From Lathyrus oleraceus (lineage: Eukaryota; Streptophyta; Magnoliopsida; Fabales; Fabaceae): 64,000 nucleotides of DNA. Under the pieces are notes generated by a model, which saw only the letters and a program-made list of their open reading frames with translations, was not told the origin of the DNA and did no database searches. Both the position numbers and the translations under genes were made by a program. The DNA is taken from positions 32,732,699 to 32,796,698 of the forward strand of contig NC_066581.1 in assembly GCF_024323335.1 (NCBI RefSeq), written 5' to 3'. Of this stretch, positions 41,357 through 52,107 are shown piece after piece. Numbering within the stretch: the first letter of the stretch is position 1; each line of letters begins with the position of its first letter.

Positions 41357-41824
41357 GAGGAGGATATTTTTGTCAGCCACTTATCATCGTTCAAATATGT
41401 GGAAATGGACGGTGAAATATTTGAAACACCTTGTCAGGCGTTTGAAACCGTTAAGGTGGAGAATGCCATTTTTGCTGAGAAAGAGAAAAAGCGGTCCATT
41501 GCTTCTTATAGACAAGCTGTAGAAGTGGTGAACAATGGAGAAGCCCCAGGTTGGGGGAAAATGATAGACATTACAGCGAAAGAGGACAGGTTTGGGATTG
41601 GCTATCAGTCGGGCCAAGGCTTGTCTGGACAGAATGGAGGACGTCGTCAACCGTTCACGTTCACCAGTGCTGGAATGCTAGATCCAGATCACGTTTGTGC
41701 GATGGGTGAAGAAATTGACAGTGACTGCGAGCTCGACTCGTGGATAAATCCGTGTGTACCAGGGATGGAGATCCAGAACTGGAAGGCCGAAAAGTTCATG
41801 ACTGTCACTCTGCGTGAAGAGTAG
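41352..41824 (+). pseudogene. gag: gag-pro of element F, C-terminal part (after G insertion)
   Basis: Continues the frame interrupted at 28,281: GEEDIFVSHLSSFKYVEMDG directly after the target duplication, then FETPCQAFE, SIASYRQAVEVVNNG, GWGKMIDITAKEDRFGIGYQ and an acidic end. Comparison with D (GEEEYMVSHVNTFKYVEVEG) proves the join. The region lies between protease and RT in the polyprotein and has no known catalytic role. The stop TAG overlaps the donor GTAG. Confidence 0.93.
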
Positions 41825-42100
41825 TATTTCTGTTTTTCAATTCTGTTTGCATGAAAGCCATACGTTTTGCCCGAAACGTAATGGTTCATTGTAAGGGCCA
41901 CCTCATGTGTTTCATTTTGCAACATTTGCATCATTAATAAAAGGATGTTTTTCACATTAAAAGCGGTGTTCTCTGTTTTTCATTTATTTTTGCAGTTTAA
42001 TAAAAATAAATAAAAATGGCAATGTTTATTTTCATTTTTCTTCCTTTTAATTTGCTTCGTTCTGGTTCTAAAAGCAATGCATGAATCAACACTCATGCAG
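41821..42100 (+). other. Putative pro-RT intron of element F
   Basis: GA|GTAGTA overlaps the gag-pro stop; acceptor ACTCATGCAG ends at 42,100; 280 nt. Splicing keeps frame into the RT exon (next codons TGC GAT CAT). Confidence 0.7.
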
Positions 42101-45100
42101 ATGCGATCATTCTCCGGATCTCATTGATAACAATCCTGTTACACCTTTATATGACTTCGACAATCCGATCTATCATGCCGAGGAAGAAGGCGAAGAAGAT
42201 TGTGAACTGCCGGAAGAGTTAGCCAGGTTGGTGAAACAAGAGGAGAAGGTGATTCAACCGCACGAGGAGCAAGTCGAGATTGTTAATCTGGGTACCGAGG
42301 AGGTCAGAAAGGTAGTAAAGGTTGGGGCCGCTTTGGAGGTGAATGTCAAGAGCAGAATGGTAGCATTGTTGAAAGAGTATGTTGATATCTTCGCCTGGTC
42401 TTATCAGGATATGCCAGGGTTGGATATCGATATCGTTGTACACAAGTTGCCATTGAGAAAAGATTGTCCTCCAGTAAAGCAGAAGTTGCACAGAACTCGA
42501 CCCGAGATGGCCATGAAAATCAAAGAGGAGGTACAAAAGCAGTTGGATGCCGGTTTCCTAGCTGTTACTAATTATCTGCCTTGGATCGCGAACATTGTGC
42601 CGGTACCGAAGATGGATGGAAAGGTGAGGATGTGTGTGGACTACCGGGATTTGAACAGAGCTAGCCCGAAAGATGATTTCCCATTACCTCATATCGATGT
42701 GTTGGTAGATAATACAGCTCAATTCTTGGTGTTTTCCTTCATGGATGGCTTTTCTGGCTATATTCAAATTAAAATGTCGCCAGATGATATGGAGAAGAAA
42801 ACGTTCATCACATCATGGGGCACTTTTTGTTATAAGGTGATGCCATTCGGTCTCAAGAATGCCGGTGCCACGTACCAAAGGGCTATGGTGACTTTGTTTC
42901 ATGATATGATTCATCATGAGATTGAATGCTATGTAGATGACATGATAGCAAAGTCCCAAACAGAGGAGGGGCATTTGGTAGACTTGGCTAAGTTGTTTGA
43001 CCGGTTGAGACAATTCAAATTGAGGTTGAATCCGAATAAGTGCACTTTCGGAGTGCGGTCCGGTAAGTTGCTGGGGTTTATTGTAAGAGAAAGAGGAATC
43101 GAGGTTGATCCTGCCAAAGTAAAAGCGATACAAGAAATGCCTGAACCGAGAACAGAAAAAGAGGTTCGTGGTTTCTTAGGTAGATTGAACTACATTTCAC
43201 GGTTCACATCTCATCTAACAGCCACGTGTGAACCCATATTCAAGTTGTTGAGTAAAAATCAAATGGTCAGGTGGAATGATGATTGCCAAGCGGCATTTGA
43301 AAAAATAAAAGAATATTTGCAGGAGCCTCCGATTCTGATGCCTCCTGTGGAAGGACGACCGTTAATCCTGTACTTGACAGTCCTTGAGGGGTCTATGGGG
43401 TGTGTACTGGGGCAGCATGACAAGTCTGGTCGAAAAGAGCATGCAATTTACTACCTTAGCAAAAAGTTTACCGACTGTGAAACAAGATATTCACTGCTCG
43501 AGAAAACTTGTTGTGCTTTGGCATGGGCTGCTCGCCGACTGAGACAGTACATGCTGGTTCATACCACTTTGTTGATTTCCAAGATGGATCCGATCAAGTA
43601 TATATTTGAGAAGCCAGCATTGACCAGACGGGTTGTGAGATGGCAAATGATTTTGACTGAATACAATATCCAGTACACTTCTCAAAAGGCAATAAAGGGG
43701 AGCGTATTGTCCGATTACCTCGCCAAACAACCCATTGAGGATTTTCAACCGATGAAATTTGAGTTCCCTGATGAGGACATCATGTTTCTCAAATCGGAAG
43801 ATTGTGAGGAACCTATCCCGGAGGAGGGGCCTGACCCTGAGTCCGAATGGATTCTGATGTTTGATGGGGCCGTTAACATGAATGGTGGTGGAGTTGGTGC
43901 TGTTTTGGTTACGCCGAAGGGATCCCACATTCCTTTTGCTGCCCGGCTAACATTTGAATGCACCAACAATGTGGCTGAATATGAAGCCTGTATCTTGGGG
44001 GTCGAAGAGGCGATTGATTTACGGATCAAGAACCTTGTTATCTATGGAGATTCAGCTTTGGTTGTGGACCAGGTTAACGGGAAGTGGTATACGCATCAAT
44101 CTCACTTAATTACATACCGGGATTATACAAGGAGGTTGTTGACGTTTTTCACCAAGGTGGAATTATACCATGTGCCGAGGGAAGAAAATCCTTTAGCAGA
44201 TGCTTTGGCTACTCTGGCCGCTTTGATTAAAGTGCAATGGTGGAATCAATTCCCTAGTGTTGAGGTGGGGCGACTGGATAGACCGGCTTATGTGTTTGTT
44301 GTTGAAACAGTGCATGATGATGAAAAGCCGTGGTATTATGACATCAAGCGTTATCTGGAGACCCAAGAGTATCCCGAGGGAGCGTCTAAAAAGGACCGAA
44401 AGACTCTGAGGAGGTTGGTCATGGTGTTCTATCTGAACAAAGATGGGGTTTTGTACAAGAGGAATTTTGATTGGGTTTTGCTCAGATGTGTCGATGACAA
44501 AGAAGCAAGCCAATTGATGAAAGAGGTGCACGAGGGGTCGTTTGGTACCCATGTCAGTGGGAATGCGATGGTGAAAAATTTGCTAAGGGCTGGTTATTAC
44601 TGGATGACAATGGAGGCTCAGTGTTTCAGCTTCGTGCGGAAATGTCATAAATGCCATATTTATGCTGACAAGGTGCACGTACCTCCAAACCCGTTGAGTT
44701 TGATGTCATCTCCATGGAGGTTTGCTATGTGGGGCATTGATATGATCGGAAAGATCGAGCCTACGGCTTCGAATGGGCACCGGTTCATATTAGTGGCTAT
44801 CGATTACTTCACCAAGTGGGTGGAAGCGGCGTCTTATGCAAATGTGACGAAACAGCTTGTTGCCAGGTTCCTGAAAAGAGATATCATTTGCAAATATGGG
44901 GTTCCCGAAAGAATCATTATTGATAATGGTTCTAATCTCAACAACAAGATGATGGCAGAACTGTGCCGGGAGTTCAAGATCGAGCATCACAATTCTTCTC
45001 CTTATTGGCCGAAGATGAATGGGGCGGTCGAGGCGGCTAATAAGAATATTAAGAAGAATGTGCAAAAAATGGCCGTAACCTATAAGGATTGGCACGAGAT

Positions 45101-45548
45101 GTTGCTGTTTGCATTGCATGGGTATCGAACCTCGGTGCGTACATCTACTAGGGCAACACCTTTCTCGCTTGTGTATGGGAAGGAAGCCGTGCTACTGGTT
45201 GAGGTCCAGATTCCGTCGTTGAGAGTCCTGATGGATGTGAAATTGGAAGAGGCTGAATGGGTAAGGACTCGGTATGAAGAGTTGAGCTTGATTGAGGAAA
45301 AGAGGCCGACGGCCATTTGTCATGGGCAGTTGTACCAGCAGCGAATGAAGCGCGCTTTTGACCGAAAGGTGCGACCTCGTGTGTACCATGTGGGAGATAT
45401 GGTGTTGAAAAGGATCCTTCCTCCTCAAAATGATCGTCGGGGCAAGTGGACACCCAATTATGAGGGTCTATTTGTGGTCAAGAAGGTTTTCTCTGGCGGA
45501 GCCTTGTTGTTGACGACGATGGATAGTGAGGATTTTTATCCCCTGTGA
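42081..45548 (+). CDS. pol: pol of element F: reverse transcriptase, RNase H, integrase (essentially intact)
   Basis: Single open frame of 1,155 codons. The ATG at 42,081 is inside the intron, so the true protein is probably a spliced Gag-Pro-Pol fusion beginning here at 42,101. RT: VRMCVDYRDLN, FSFMDGFSGYIQI, YVDDM at 284-288. RNase H: D595 (MFDGAVN), E633, D657 (GDSALVV), D707 (ADALA). Integrase: HHCC finger (EVHEGSFGTH ... CHKCH), then D887, D948 and E984, giving the DD35E spacing. The lineage-typical C-terminal region follows (RGKWTPNYEG). A one-base deletion near 45,535 replaces the last dozen residues (VNxDAVKKYF in relatives) with a premature TGA. One oddity is an isoleucine before DNGS where the others have threonine. 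Acts in the cytoplasmic particle and, for integrase, in the nucleus. The only near-complete Pol in the window. Confidence 0.95.
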   Translation: MNQHSCRCDHSPDLIDNNPVTPLYDFDNPIYHAEEEGEEDCELPEELARLVKQEEKVIQPHEEQVEIVNLGTEEVRKVVKVGAALEVNVKSRMVALLKEYVDIFAWSYQDMPGLDIDIVVHKLPLRKDCPPVKQKLHRTRPEMAMKIKEEVQKQLDAGFLAVTNYLPWIANIVPVPKMDGKVRMCVDYRDLNRASPKDDFPLPHIDVLVDNTAQFLVFSFMDGFSGYIQIKMSPDDMEKKTFITSWGTFCYKVMPFGLKNAGATYQRAMVTLFHDMIHHEIECYVDDMIAKSQTEEGHLVDLAKLFDRLRQFKLRLNPNKCTFGVRSGKLLGFIVRERGIEVDPAKVKAIQEMPEPRTEKEVRGFLGRLNYISRFTSHLTATCEPIFKLLSKNQMVRWNDDCQAAFEKIKEYLQEPPILMPPVEGRPLILYLTVLEGSMGCVLGQHDKSGRKEHAIYYLSKKFTDCETRYSLLEKTCCALAWAARRLRQYMLVHTTLLISKMDPIKYIFEKPALTRRVVRWQMILTEYNIQYTSQKAIKGSVLSDYLAKQPIEDFQPMKFEFPDEDIMFLKSEDCEEPIPEEGPDPESEWILMFDGAVNMNGGGVGAVLVTPKGSHIPFAARLTFECTNNVAEYEACILGVEEAIDLRIKNLVIYGDSALVVDQVNGKWYTHQSHLITYRDYTRRLLTFFTKVELYHVPREENPLADALATLAALIKVQWWNQFPSVEVGRLDRPAYVFVVETVHDDEKPWYYDIKRYLETQEYPEGASKKDRKTLRRLVMVFYLNKDGVLYKRNFDWVLLRCVDDKEASQLMKEVHEGSFGTHVSGNAMVKNLLRAGYYWMTMEAQCFSFVRKCHKCHIYADKVHVPPNPLSLMSSPWRFAMWGIDMIGKIEPTASNGHRFILVAIDYFTKWVEAASYANVTKQLVARFLKRDIICKYGVPERIIIDNGSNLNNKMMAELCREFKIEHHNSSPYWPKMNGAVEAANKNIKKNVQKMAVTYKDWHEMLLFALHGYRTSVRTSTRATPFSLVYGKEAVLLVEVQIPSLRVLMDVKLEEAEWVRTRYEELSLIEEKRPTAICHGQLYQQRMKRAFDRKVRPRVYHVGDMVLKRILPPQNDRRGKWTPNYEGLFVVKKVFSGGALLLTTMDSEDFYPL

Positions 45549-45588
45549 ATGCGGACGCAGTTAAAAAATACTTCGTATAAGAGACCCG

Positions 45589-45783
45589 CTGGACGAAAAG
45601 AATAAAATAGTCCAGACAAAAATGGGCATCCCGGCGAACAAAAAAAAATGATGAAAAAAGGTTCGGGCAAAAATTAGGGATAAAAAGAGAAAAACTGTAC
45701 ACCCGGCAAGTCGAAAACCCCACAAGGGCGACTTGGGCAAAAAAGGGTATCACGGTGGACTGAAAACTCGAAAGGGCGGTCCA
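45589..45783 (+). other. Hairpin array after pol, element F (four units)
   Basis: CTGGAC/GTCCAG (45,589-45,594 with 45,610-45,615); CGAAC/GTTCG (45,635-45,639 with 45,661-45,665); CAAGTCG/CGACTTG (45,707-45,713 with 45,729-45,735, inner CCC-CACAA-GGG); TGGAC/GTCCA (45,756-45,760 with 45,779-45,783). Units 3 and 4 differ from G at both partners of three base pairs. Confidence 0.75.
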
Positions 45784-46839
45784 GGCAAAAGAGGGAATGA
45801 AACGAACAACTGCGTCTAGCATGATCGTTTGTACTTTGGATATGGCACATGGATAATCCCCGGCAGAGATCGGTCGGAAGCGTCTTGTTCAGAAGGCAGA
45901 AAGCGCGAAGAGTCTTGAGGACATATGGGTTGTAACCGGGTTGGAACTTGATGAGATCACGGTTTCACATTGCCATTAGGATAGATTTTCCTTTTGTGCG
46001 CAATTACCTCTTTTCAGGGATTGCTTCCTGTGTATTGCTCAGTTACGAGCCACCTTTTACAATCAATAAAATGCATATTCAGTCAAATAATTTTGTTTTT
46101 GTTTTCACTACCGCTTTGATTGCAAAAACATCCGTTTATTTTATTAAAGAATCTTTGCATTTTGAGACACAGGGGTCCCTTCCAATGCATGTTTATAGGA
46201 TTGAAAACTTGAAATCTTATTCAGAAGGTTGAGTGACCTGGATGTTGAAATTTTGGCACGCCTGGGGCACGTTTTTATCTAACGATCTCTTTTGCAGGCG
46301 CTGTTAAAAATGTTCACTCACTTGCAGGTTGTGGTGTGAAGCGTTTCTTTTTGACTTTGAAGTCCAATCAGGGACGAGGAGTTGAGGAATGGTGTAAAGA
46401 CGGTGAAAGAAGTGTGACGATCCTAGAGGGTTATTCAAGAAGACTCTTCAAAGTCTGAGGAAATGGAAAATTGACACTATGGTTAGATGGTGAATGCCAG
46501 TGTTCGACGAGTCGACGGGTGTTCCGTGTCAAATATGTCGTTTTTCCCTAGCAGGGTTGAGATTGTTATTTCCCCAGCAGGTCTGAAGGTTGCTGTTCCC
46601 CCGGCAGGGGTGTGTGTTGGTGGTTATTCCCCAGCAAAGTCCCCAAGCGGACCGAGTTCAGTGGAGGTCATCCCCAGTAAGGATTGTCCTTTCCCTAGCA
46701 GCAGTGTTATCCCAAGCAGGGTTGGAGTTTGGAGTGCTATCGAGTTCCTCAACAGAGTTGCTCGTGCTATCCCCTGAGGGGGATACTTTTTATGCATTCA
46801 TCATTTAGAGAATCATATTGCATTGCATCCTCCCAAATT

Positions 46840-46872
46840 GCGTAGCATTTCCATGGTTATGGAGCATTACGC
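46840..46872 (+). other. Conserved two-stem hairpin in F 3' UTR
   Basis: GCGTA / TACGC and TCCAT / ATGGA with loop GGTT; only the loop differs from G (TTTC) and E. Confidence 0.75.
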
Positions 46873-47179
46873 CATTGAAAAAGTCAAACATACGCATATA
46901 AAGCATAAACTAGTCTCAAGCCGTGGTTACCGTTTGAGAATTGGTTTAGCTGGTTGGTGAAGATGTTACTCTGAGGAGTTTGGCATCGTGATTGTGAATC
47001 CACAATATTCCCAAGTAGTGCGATATTGGGGGGAAATTTTTTTTCCCGTCGTGCGGAGATGGAAATGAAGAGGGAGAACGGGGTTCATTGTTTGGCAGTA
47101 AAATCAAAGAAGTTTTGGGGGTTCAAGAAAAGCAAAAAATAATAATAATAATAATAATAACTAAGAGAAAATCCCCAAC

Positions 47180-47440
47180 GGATGTGGCATTCAGGCCAAT
47201 TTTCCGGTATTCAGACCGAAGTGGCATTCAGGCCAGTTTTCCGATGTTCAGATCGAAGAAGTTTCTGACGTTCAGGTCGACACAACTTGTGGCATTCAGG
47301 CCAGCTTTCCGGTATTCAGACCGATGTGGCATTCAAGCCAGTTTTCCCGGTATTCAAACCGAAGTGGCATTCAGGCCAGTTTTCCGGTATTCAGACCGAA
47401 GTGGCATTCAGGCCAGTTTTCTCGGTGTTCAGATCGATGT
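47180..47440 (+). repeat. 37-38-bp minisatellite in F 3' UTR
   Basis: About six copies of the GTGGCATTCAGGCCAGTTTT unit also found in G, with a similar interruption (GAAGAAGTTTCTGACG) in both arrays, showing common descent of the array. Confidence 0.9.
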
Positions 47441-47762
47441 TAATAATCTCATATCTTCCGATGCTCAGATCGAATTCATTTCCAGTATTCAGACTGATGA
47501 GTGGCATTCAGGCCATGGTTATTCCTATGTTACCATTTATTTTGGTATCCAGTTTAACATTCTTTTCGGTATTCAGGCTGGCTCTCACCGTACCAGACGG
47601 ATTCTTCTTTAAGATCACCTCTTTGCCGATTCTGACAGGCATTGTTACTTAATTCCCAGCGGAGCGCAAATTGTTCGTTTGTTCTTTGTATTCAATCACT
47701 CTTCACCCTGATCATCTGAAAGCCGAGGTTGTTCATATCGACAGGTTCATAGTGGATTGAAT

Positions 47763-47771
47763 AGGGGCAGC
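47763..47771 (+). other. Polypurine tract of element F
   Basis: AGGGGCAGC before the 3' LTR, preceded by GATTGAAT. Confidence 0.88.
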
Positions 47772-48322
47772 TGTAACACCTCAAAATTTGCCCTCCTCTT
47801 CTTGAGATTAGTTTGACACAGTGCATTCCATATTTTAGGGCATTAGGCATTGCATTTTGCATATCATATGGAAATAAGAAGGTCATCCTCCAAAGTCTTT
47901 TCAAAAGATGGAGAAGTTACATGATTCAAGCCTGAGGGTCTCTATGAATTGATTGTCAACCATCTGAGGGTTTGCACTTGAATTAGGGTTTTATTGGTTC
48001 TTCTAAGGTCTTGAGCATCATCTTGTTTACAAGGATATATTACCATCAACATGGTTCTATCATCATCAAGGGTCTCATAGTTCATTCTCAAGTTCCTTTG
48101 GATTAGGGTTATGACCTCTGGTCAACCCTAATCAATGTCATTCTTCCAACTAGGGTTTCTCAAAGAGATGAGGTATTTTCTTGGGATGGAGATCACATGG
48201 TTATCATAAGGGGCTTACATGTGCTAGGGTTTCATTTTTGAGCAATTTCCCCAAGTGGTGGAGGCTCAAGTGGATCAAGACATTTCAAGGTCATCTGAGG
48301 ACCAAAAAGTCAACTGTGCAGT
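47772..48322 (+). repeat. 3' LTR of element F, first part (before D insertion)
   Basis: Begins TGTAACACCTC right after the polypurine tract and runs 551 bp to D's insertion point; resumes at 61,730. It is alignable to A's LTR around 1,640-2,060 (ATCTAAGGGCCAA-like and AAAGTCAACTGT blocks). Confidence 0.88.
48318..48322 (+). other. Target-site duplication of D (left copy)
   Basis: GCAGT, repeated at 61,725-61,729. Confidence 0.95.
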
Positions 48323-48924
48323 TGTTGCACCCCAAAATTTGCCCTCTATTTTTAACTCTAACCAATTTTTTGTTTCACATTCATTTGCATCATCTTCATA
48401 GCATAACATTTTTTTCTGTCTTAATATTAGCCGGAATAATTTCTCGGAATTTACAAACAGACTGGTCAAATTAACTTTTTAACTGTGCCTAAAATTAGTC
48501 AACGAAAAAATGTCAAGTTTAAGTTTGCAAATGTCGGTAACATTAATTTGCGGTTCACGTGGTTTAATTTGACATGCTAAAAATATTTTTACGACTATTT
48601 TTGGTTATATGTTGATCAGTCTGAGCAGTTTAAACGGTCATAATTTTTATTTCAAAATCCGACCAAACGCTGTATTTTTCCGAGTCATTTATTTCGCGCT
48701 GATTATTTTGACGTGTTCATTTTATTTTTTTCGAGCATTTTGGTGCCCGACTTTTATTTTTTTTGAGTCTATTTATTTTTATATTGGGTCTAGAATAAAT
48801 AAATAGGTTAATTAGTTTTTATTTTAATTTTAACTATTTTAATTATTTAACTTTATTCAGTTTTTAATTTAATATTGGGTTTCAAAATAAACTTAGGCCC
48901 ATTATCATTAACCTAATTTGTTCC

Positions 48925-48932
48925 TATATATA
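48925..48932 (+). promoter_or_regulatory. TATA box of D LTR
   Basis: TATATATA in TTCCTATATATATTTAC, followed by an AG-rich start region (GATAGAGAGAGGCC). Same at 59,285 in the 3' LTR. Confidence 0.5.
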
Positions 48933-51196
48933 TTTACTAGCATGACTGATAGAGAGAGGCCAAAAAAGACAGAACAAAAAAAGAGAAACTGAGAGTGGCT
49001 GATCTATACTATCGTACACACAGTTTGATACATGCGGTTTGGTTAAATATATCAGGATATCGCCGTTTTGCTTTTTATGCACATAAGTATAACATGTATA
49101 ATAATTTGGTTCATTGTATTATGTATTTGATGTGTTTGTTTCTATATAAGTTTTACATGTCTCATAATATATAATATAATATAATAATAATTTTGTTGTT
49201 AATAAAAATGCATATGAATCATATAATATATAATTTATAATATGTAACTAGTGTGTTAAATATATATATATTTCTATTTTATGTTATAATTTGATTATGT
49301 TTTCGAATCGGATCGTGTCAATATGCCGTTTTCACATATACGTGTATGAGGCGTGACATTTGTGTTATCCGATCCAGTTGCGATGATCGCAATTTTGCGC
49401 TAGCAACGCCGTTGTTTTTTTTTTTTAATTCATATTTTTTTTTATATACATATATTTAGATCTGCATATTTTTTTTCATAACTAACTACCCTGATTTTTC
49501 CTAAACCCTGACAATTTCGCCACAAACTCTAAATTTCAAACCTAAAACTTTAACCGTGTTATTTCCTTTAAACCATAAACCTTTTCTTAAACCTTAACAA
49601 ACCTTATTATTATTTCCTATTTTCGCTCATATTTATGTTATTCATACACTGTAACTGCTTCGCCCTTGTAATATTTTAAGTTTTAACTTCTAATATTTTC
49701 AGTTTTACTTTTCGCCATCTTTATTATGTAACTGCACCAAAGCGTTGTAATAATTAGGGTTTTATTTTCTGCCATTGATTTTTCTGCCATTGATTTTTCT
49801 GCCATTTATTTTTCTGCCATTTAAATTCCTGCCATTGATCCTATATTAACTGCGTGGTTTAGTAATGTAGGGCGTGAAAACCTACTAAATTAATTATTTA
49901 ATATTTTCTATAACCTTTATATTTTTTTGTAAATAAATAATAAATACTAACTATTTTAATAACTTTTTTTTATTACTTACTTATAATAATAAATCCTTAT
50001 ATATTTTGTAAATAAAATCTAATTGACCATTTTTCTAATGGAATAATAATAATAAACCTATTAATCTAATAATTTGATATTTTCTATAATCTTTATTTAT
50101 TTTGTAAATAACTAACTTAATATTTTTCATATAACTCTTTTATTTTATAATTTGTACATTAATGTATTTTAAATTCTTTTATTATTACTAATTTATTTTA
50201 AACTCGTATTTTTCTAATAACTTCTAAAAAAAATCTAACTTGTTTAACCTAAAATAATTTCTTTTAAAATTCTAACCTTTTTATTATCACTTTATTATTA
50301 TTGTTATTTTATTATTGCTTTATTACCATTGTTTATTTATTATTTTATTATTATTTGCTTTTATCTATTCTATTTTTGCTTCATTATTTTCCTTATTTTA
50401 ATTTTGTTTTATTTAAAATATTAGGAACAAATGTATAGGTTGTAAATTTATTCTTTCTCGCCTGATTATTATGTATATGTCCCATAGCCATGTAATAGTT
50501 TAGGAATTTATTTTTCTTGCTTTTATTTTTGTAAATATTTATTGGGTGGTTAGTAATTTAGGGAGTGCAAAAAACTAACTGTAAATAATTGAATTTAGAA
50601 AATTAAATTCAAGACAAATATCTGAAAAATAACACTCACACACGTAAGTCGATCTTTGATCGCCATCTGTACTTCCTAGGGTATTCCTCTTGGTTGCCTT
50701 CTTTAAATGGTCAAGTCCCTCGAAAATAGGGGTGTCTTAAGCAAAGTCCCTTCAAACAGAAAAATCATCAAGTCCCTATAAACTTAAAAGATCAAGTCCC
50801 TACGAGGTTGCCTACGATATAATGATCTTGTCCCTTCGGTAAATATGATGATAGTCCCTACGAGTTGCTAAAGACACCCCTTATGTTGCCTTCATTGACC
50901 ATACGATGACCCTACGCCCGTCCCTTAAACACATCCAAGGTAATGACTACCTATTCCTTAATAATAGGGACAGTCTTACCATTGAAAGAATATACGAGAA
51001 CACGAAAGACTTAATCTAGGGTAGGTATCTCATAGTTACTTGCTCACACTTTTCAAAATTACTTTTACACCTCACAATTTCTAAACTAGGCTTTGTATAC
51101 ACCCATACGAGGGTCATTACAAAGTACTTAAAGAAACTTTTCTAATCACACACTACACTCTTGCAAACAAAAAAAGTGAGCTAAGTAACTAAGAGC

Positions 51197-51244
51197 CCAT
51201 GGATAACCATGGATATAAAGGGTGCTAATACCTTCCCTTTGTAT
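51197..51244 (+). other. Paired hairpins near the 3' end of D LTR
   Basis: CCATGG-ATAA-CCATGG (51,197-51,212), then ATATAAAGGG with CCCTTTGTAT (51,213-51,222 with 51,235-51,244; 10 pairs, one G-U). Equivalent to the A, E and G structures with different bases. Same in the 3' LTR at 61,538-61,585. Confidence 0.7.
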
Positions 51245-51387
51245 AACCTACCCCCCGAACTCAAAATCTTTTTAAGGTCTTTCCTGTTCTTTTATGTCCT
51301 TTCCTTTTGGATAAAATAAAAGTCGGTGGCGACTCTTGCTATCCGCAACATTTAACTAAAGTCAGTTCTCCCACCGTGTTACAGAAC

Positions 51388-51405
51388 TGGCGACTCTGCT
51401 GGGGA
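51388..51405 (+). other. Primer-binding site of element D
   Basis: TGGCGACTCTGCTGGGGA, four bases after the LTR. Confidence 0.95.
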
Positions 51406-52107
51406 TTTAATAAAAGAGGGGTACCCTTAGGAATTAGATCACTTTAAAATTGTTTGCCTTGTTTGCTTTAACTTATCTGTTGGGTGATCTTATGTGTGAA
51501 AGACCCTAACCCGGATCTAGTGTACCTTAGGTAAATGGCAATAGACCAAGGAAACTGTACGGCGTATATCGATATTGTTGATCTGGTGGCCATAGTTAGT
51601 GTGACTTCTTGGTTGGTGCTTATGTTCCTTAAGCAAGTTGAGGATAATATGAGGCTGCCATATGTTGTCAATACACTAACTGACTTTTAGAACCCTAGTC
51701 ATCCCATCTTGGCCTTTAGAAAGTAGTGAGATAACCGGCTTTGGTGAAGACTGAAGTTGGTTGATACTCGACACTACACTCATTGAGATCCTAAACTTGG
51801 AGGGTTTTGGTTGGTAAGTAAGTTGCCTACTGAACAACCACCCTTGTGAAGGATCAATGATTTTGAGATCCCTTAGAACCTGGTTACTTTTGTAGGACAG
51901 GATGAATCAACTAAACTTCAGGGGAGGGTACTTACCTTTAAACCTCATGCAAGCCTTCAAACCTAGGGCTATTGTGTGACTTGTTTGTGTGTGCCACATG
52001 TTTGTGATTGAGCATAACATCATGGCATCATCATGCATCATAAGCATAGCATTTTCACTAACCATTTCAAGGACCAAAGGATTTATCTTTGTTCTTTGTT
52101 GCAGGTC
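51406..52107 (+). other. 5' leader of element D (no gene)
   Basis: 702 bp, weakly similar to the A and G leaders (CTTAGGTAAATGGCA, GTAGTGAGATAACCGGC). Ends in acceptor-like CTTTGTTGCAG (52,104), three bases before the ORF1 ATG. Confidence 0.75.

Larger units (their letters stand above)
45784..47762 (+). other. 3' UTR of element F (no gene)
   Basis: Noncoding. 46,540-46,780 is packed with CCCCAGCAG-type motifs, including one matching 16 of 18 bases of the PBS complement at 46,628-46,645. The conserved hairpin is at 46,840-46,872, an (AAT)n microsatellite at about 47,138-47,160, and a minisatellite at 47,180-47,440. The end is nearly the same as G's. Confidence 0.85.
48323..51383 (+). repeat. 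5' LTR of element D (3,061 bp)
   Basis: TGTTGCACCCC ... GTGTTACA. TATATATA at 48,925. A long AT-rich stretch at 49,150-50,600 has no gene. 49,765-49,845 holds tandem TTTCTGCCATTGATT-type units, one fewer in the 3' copy. 50,640-51,020 is rich in AAGTCCCT repeats. Paired hairpins at 51,197-51,244. Differs from the 3' LTR by scattered substitutions and small indels (about 98-99% identical by eye). Confidence 0.95.

Noticed and set aside
44193..45453. Minus-strand ORFs of 60-160 codons opposite pol in all elements
   Set aside because: They shadow the conserved plus-strand frame, are not independently conserved, and have no start or domain evidence.
47138..47160. (AAT)n microsatellite in F 3' UTR
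   Set aside because: Ordinary simple repeat; recorded inside the 3' UTR entry but not a finding.
49150..50600. Very AT-rich region in D's LTR as a possible matrix attachment region or replication origin
   Set aside because: AT-richness alone is not enough; both LTR copies have it and no specific motif supports either function.
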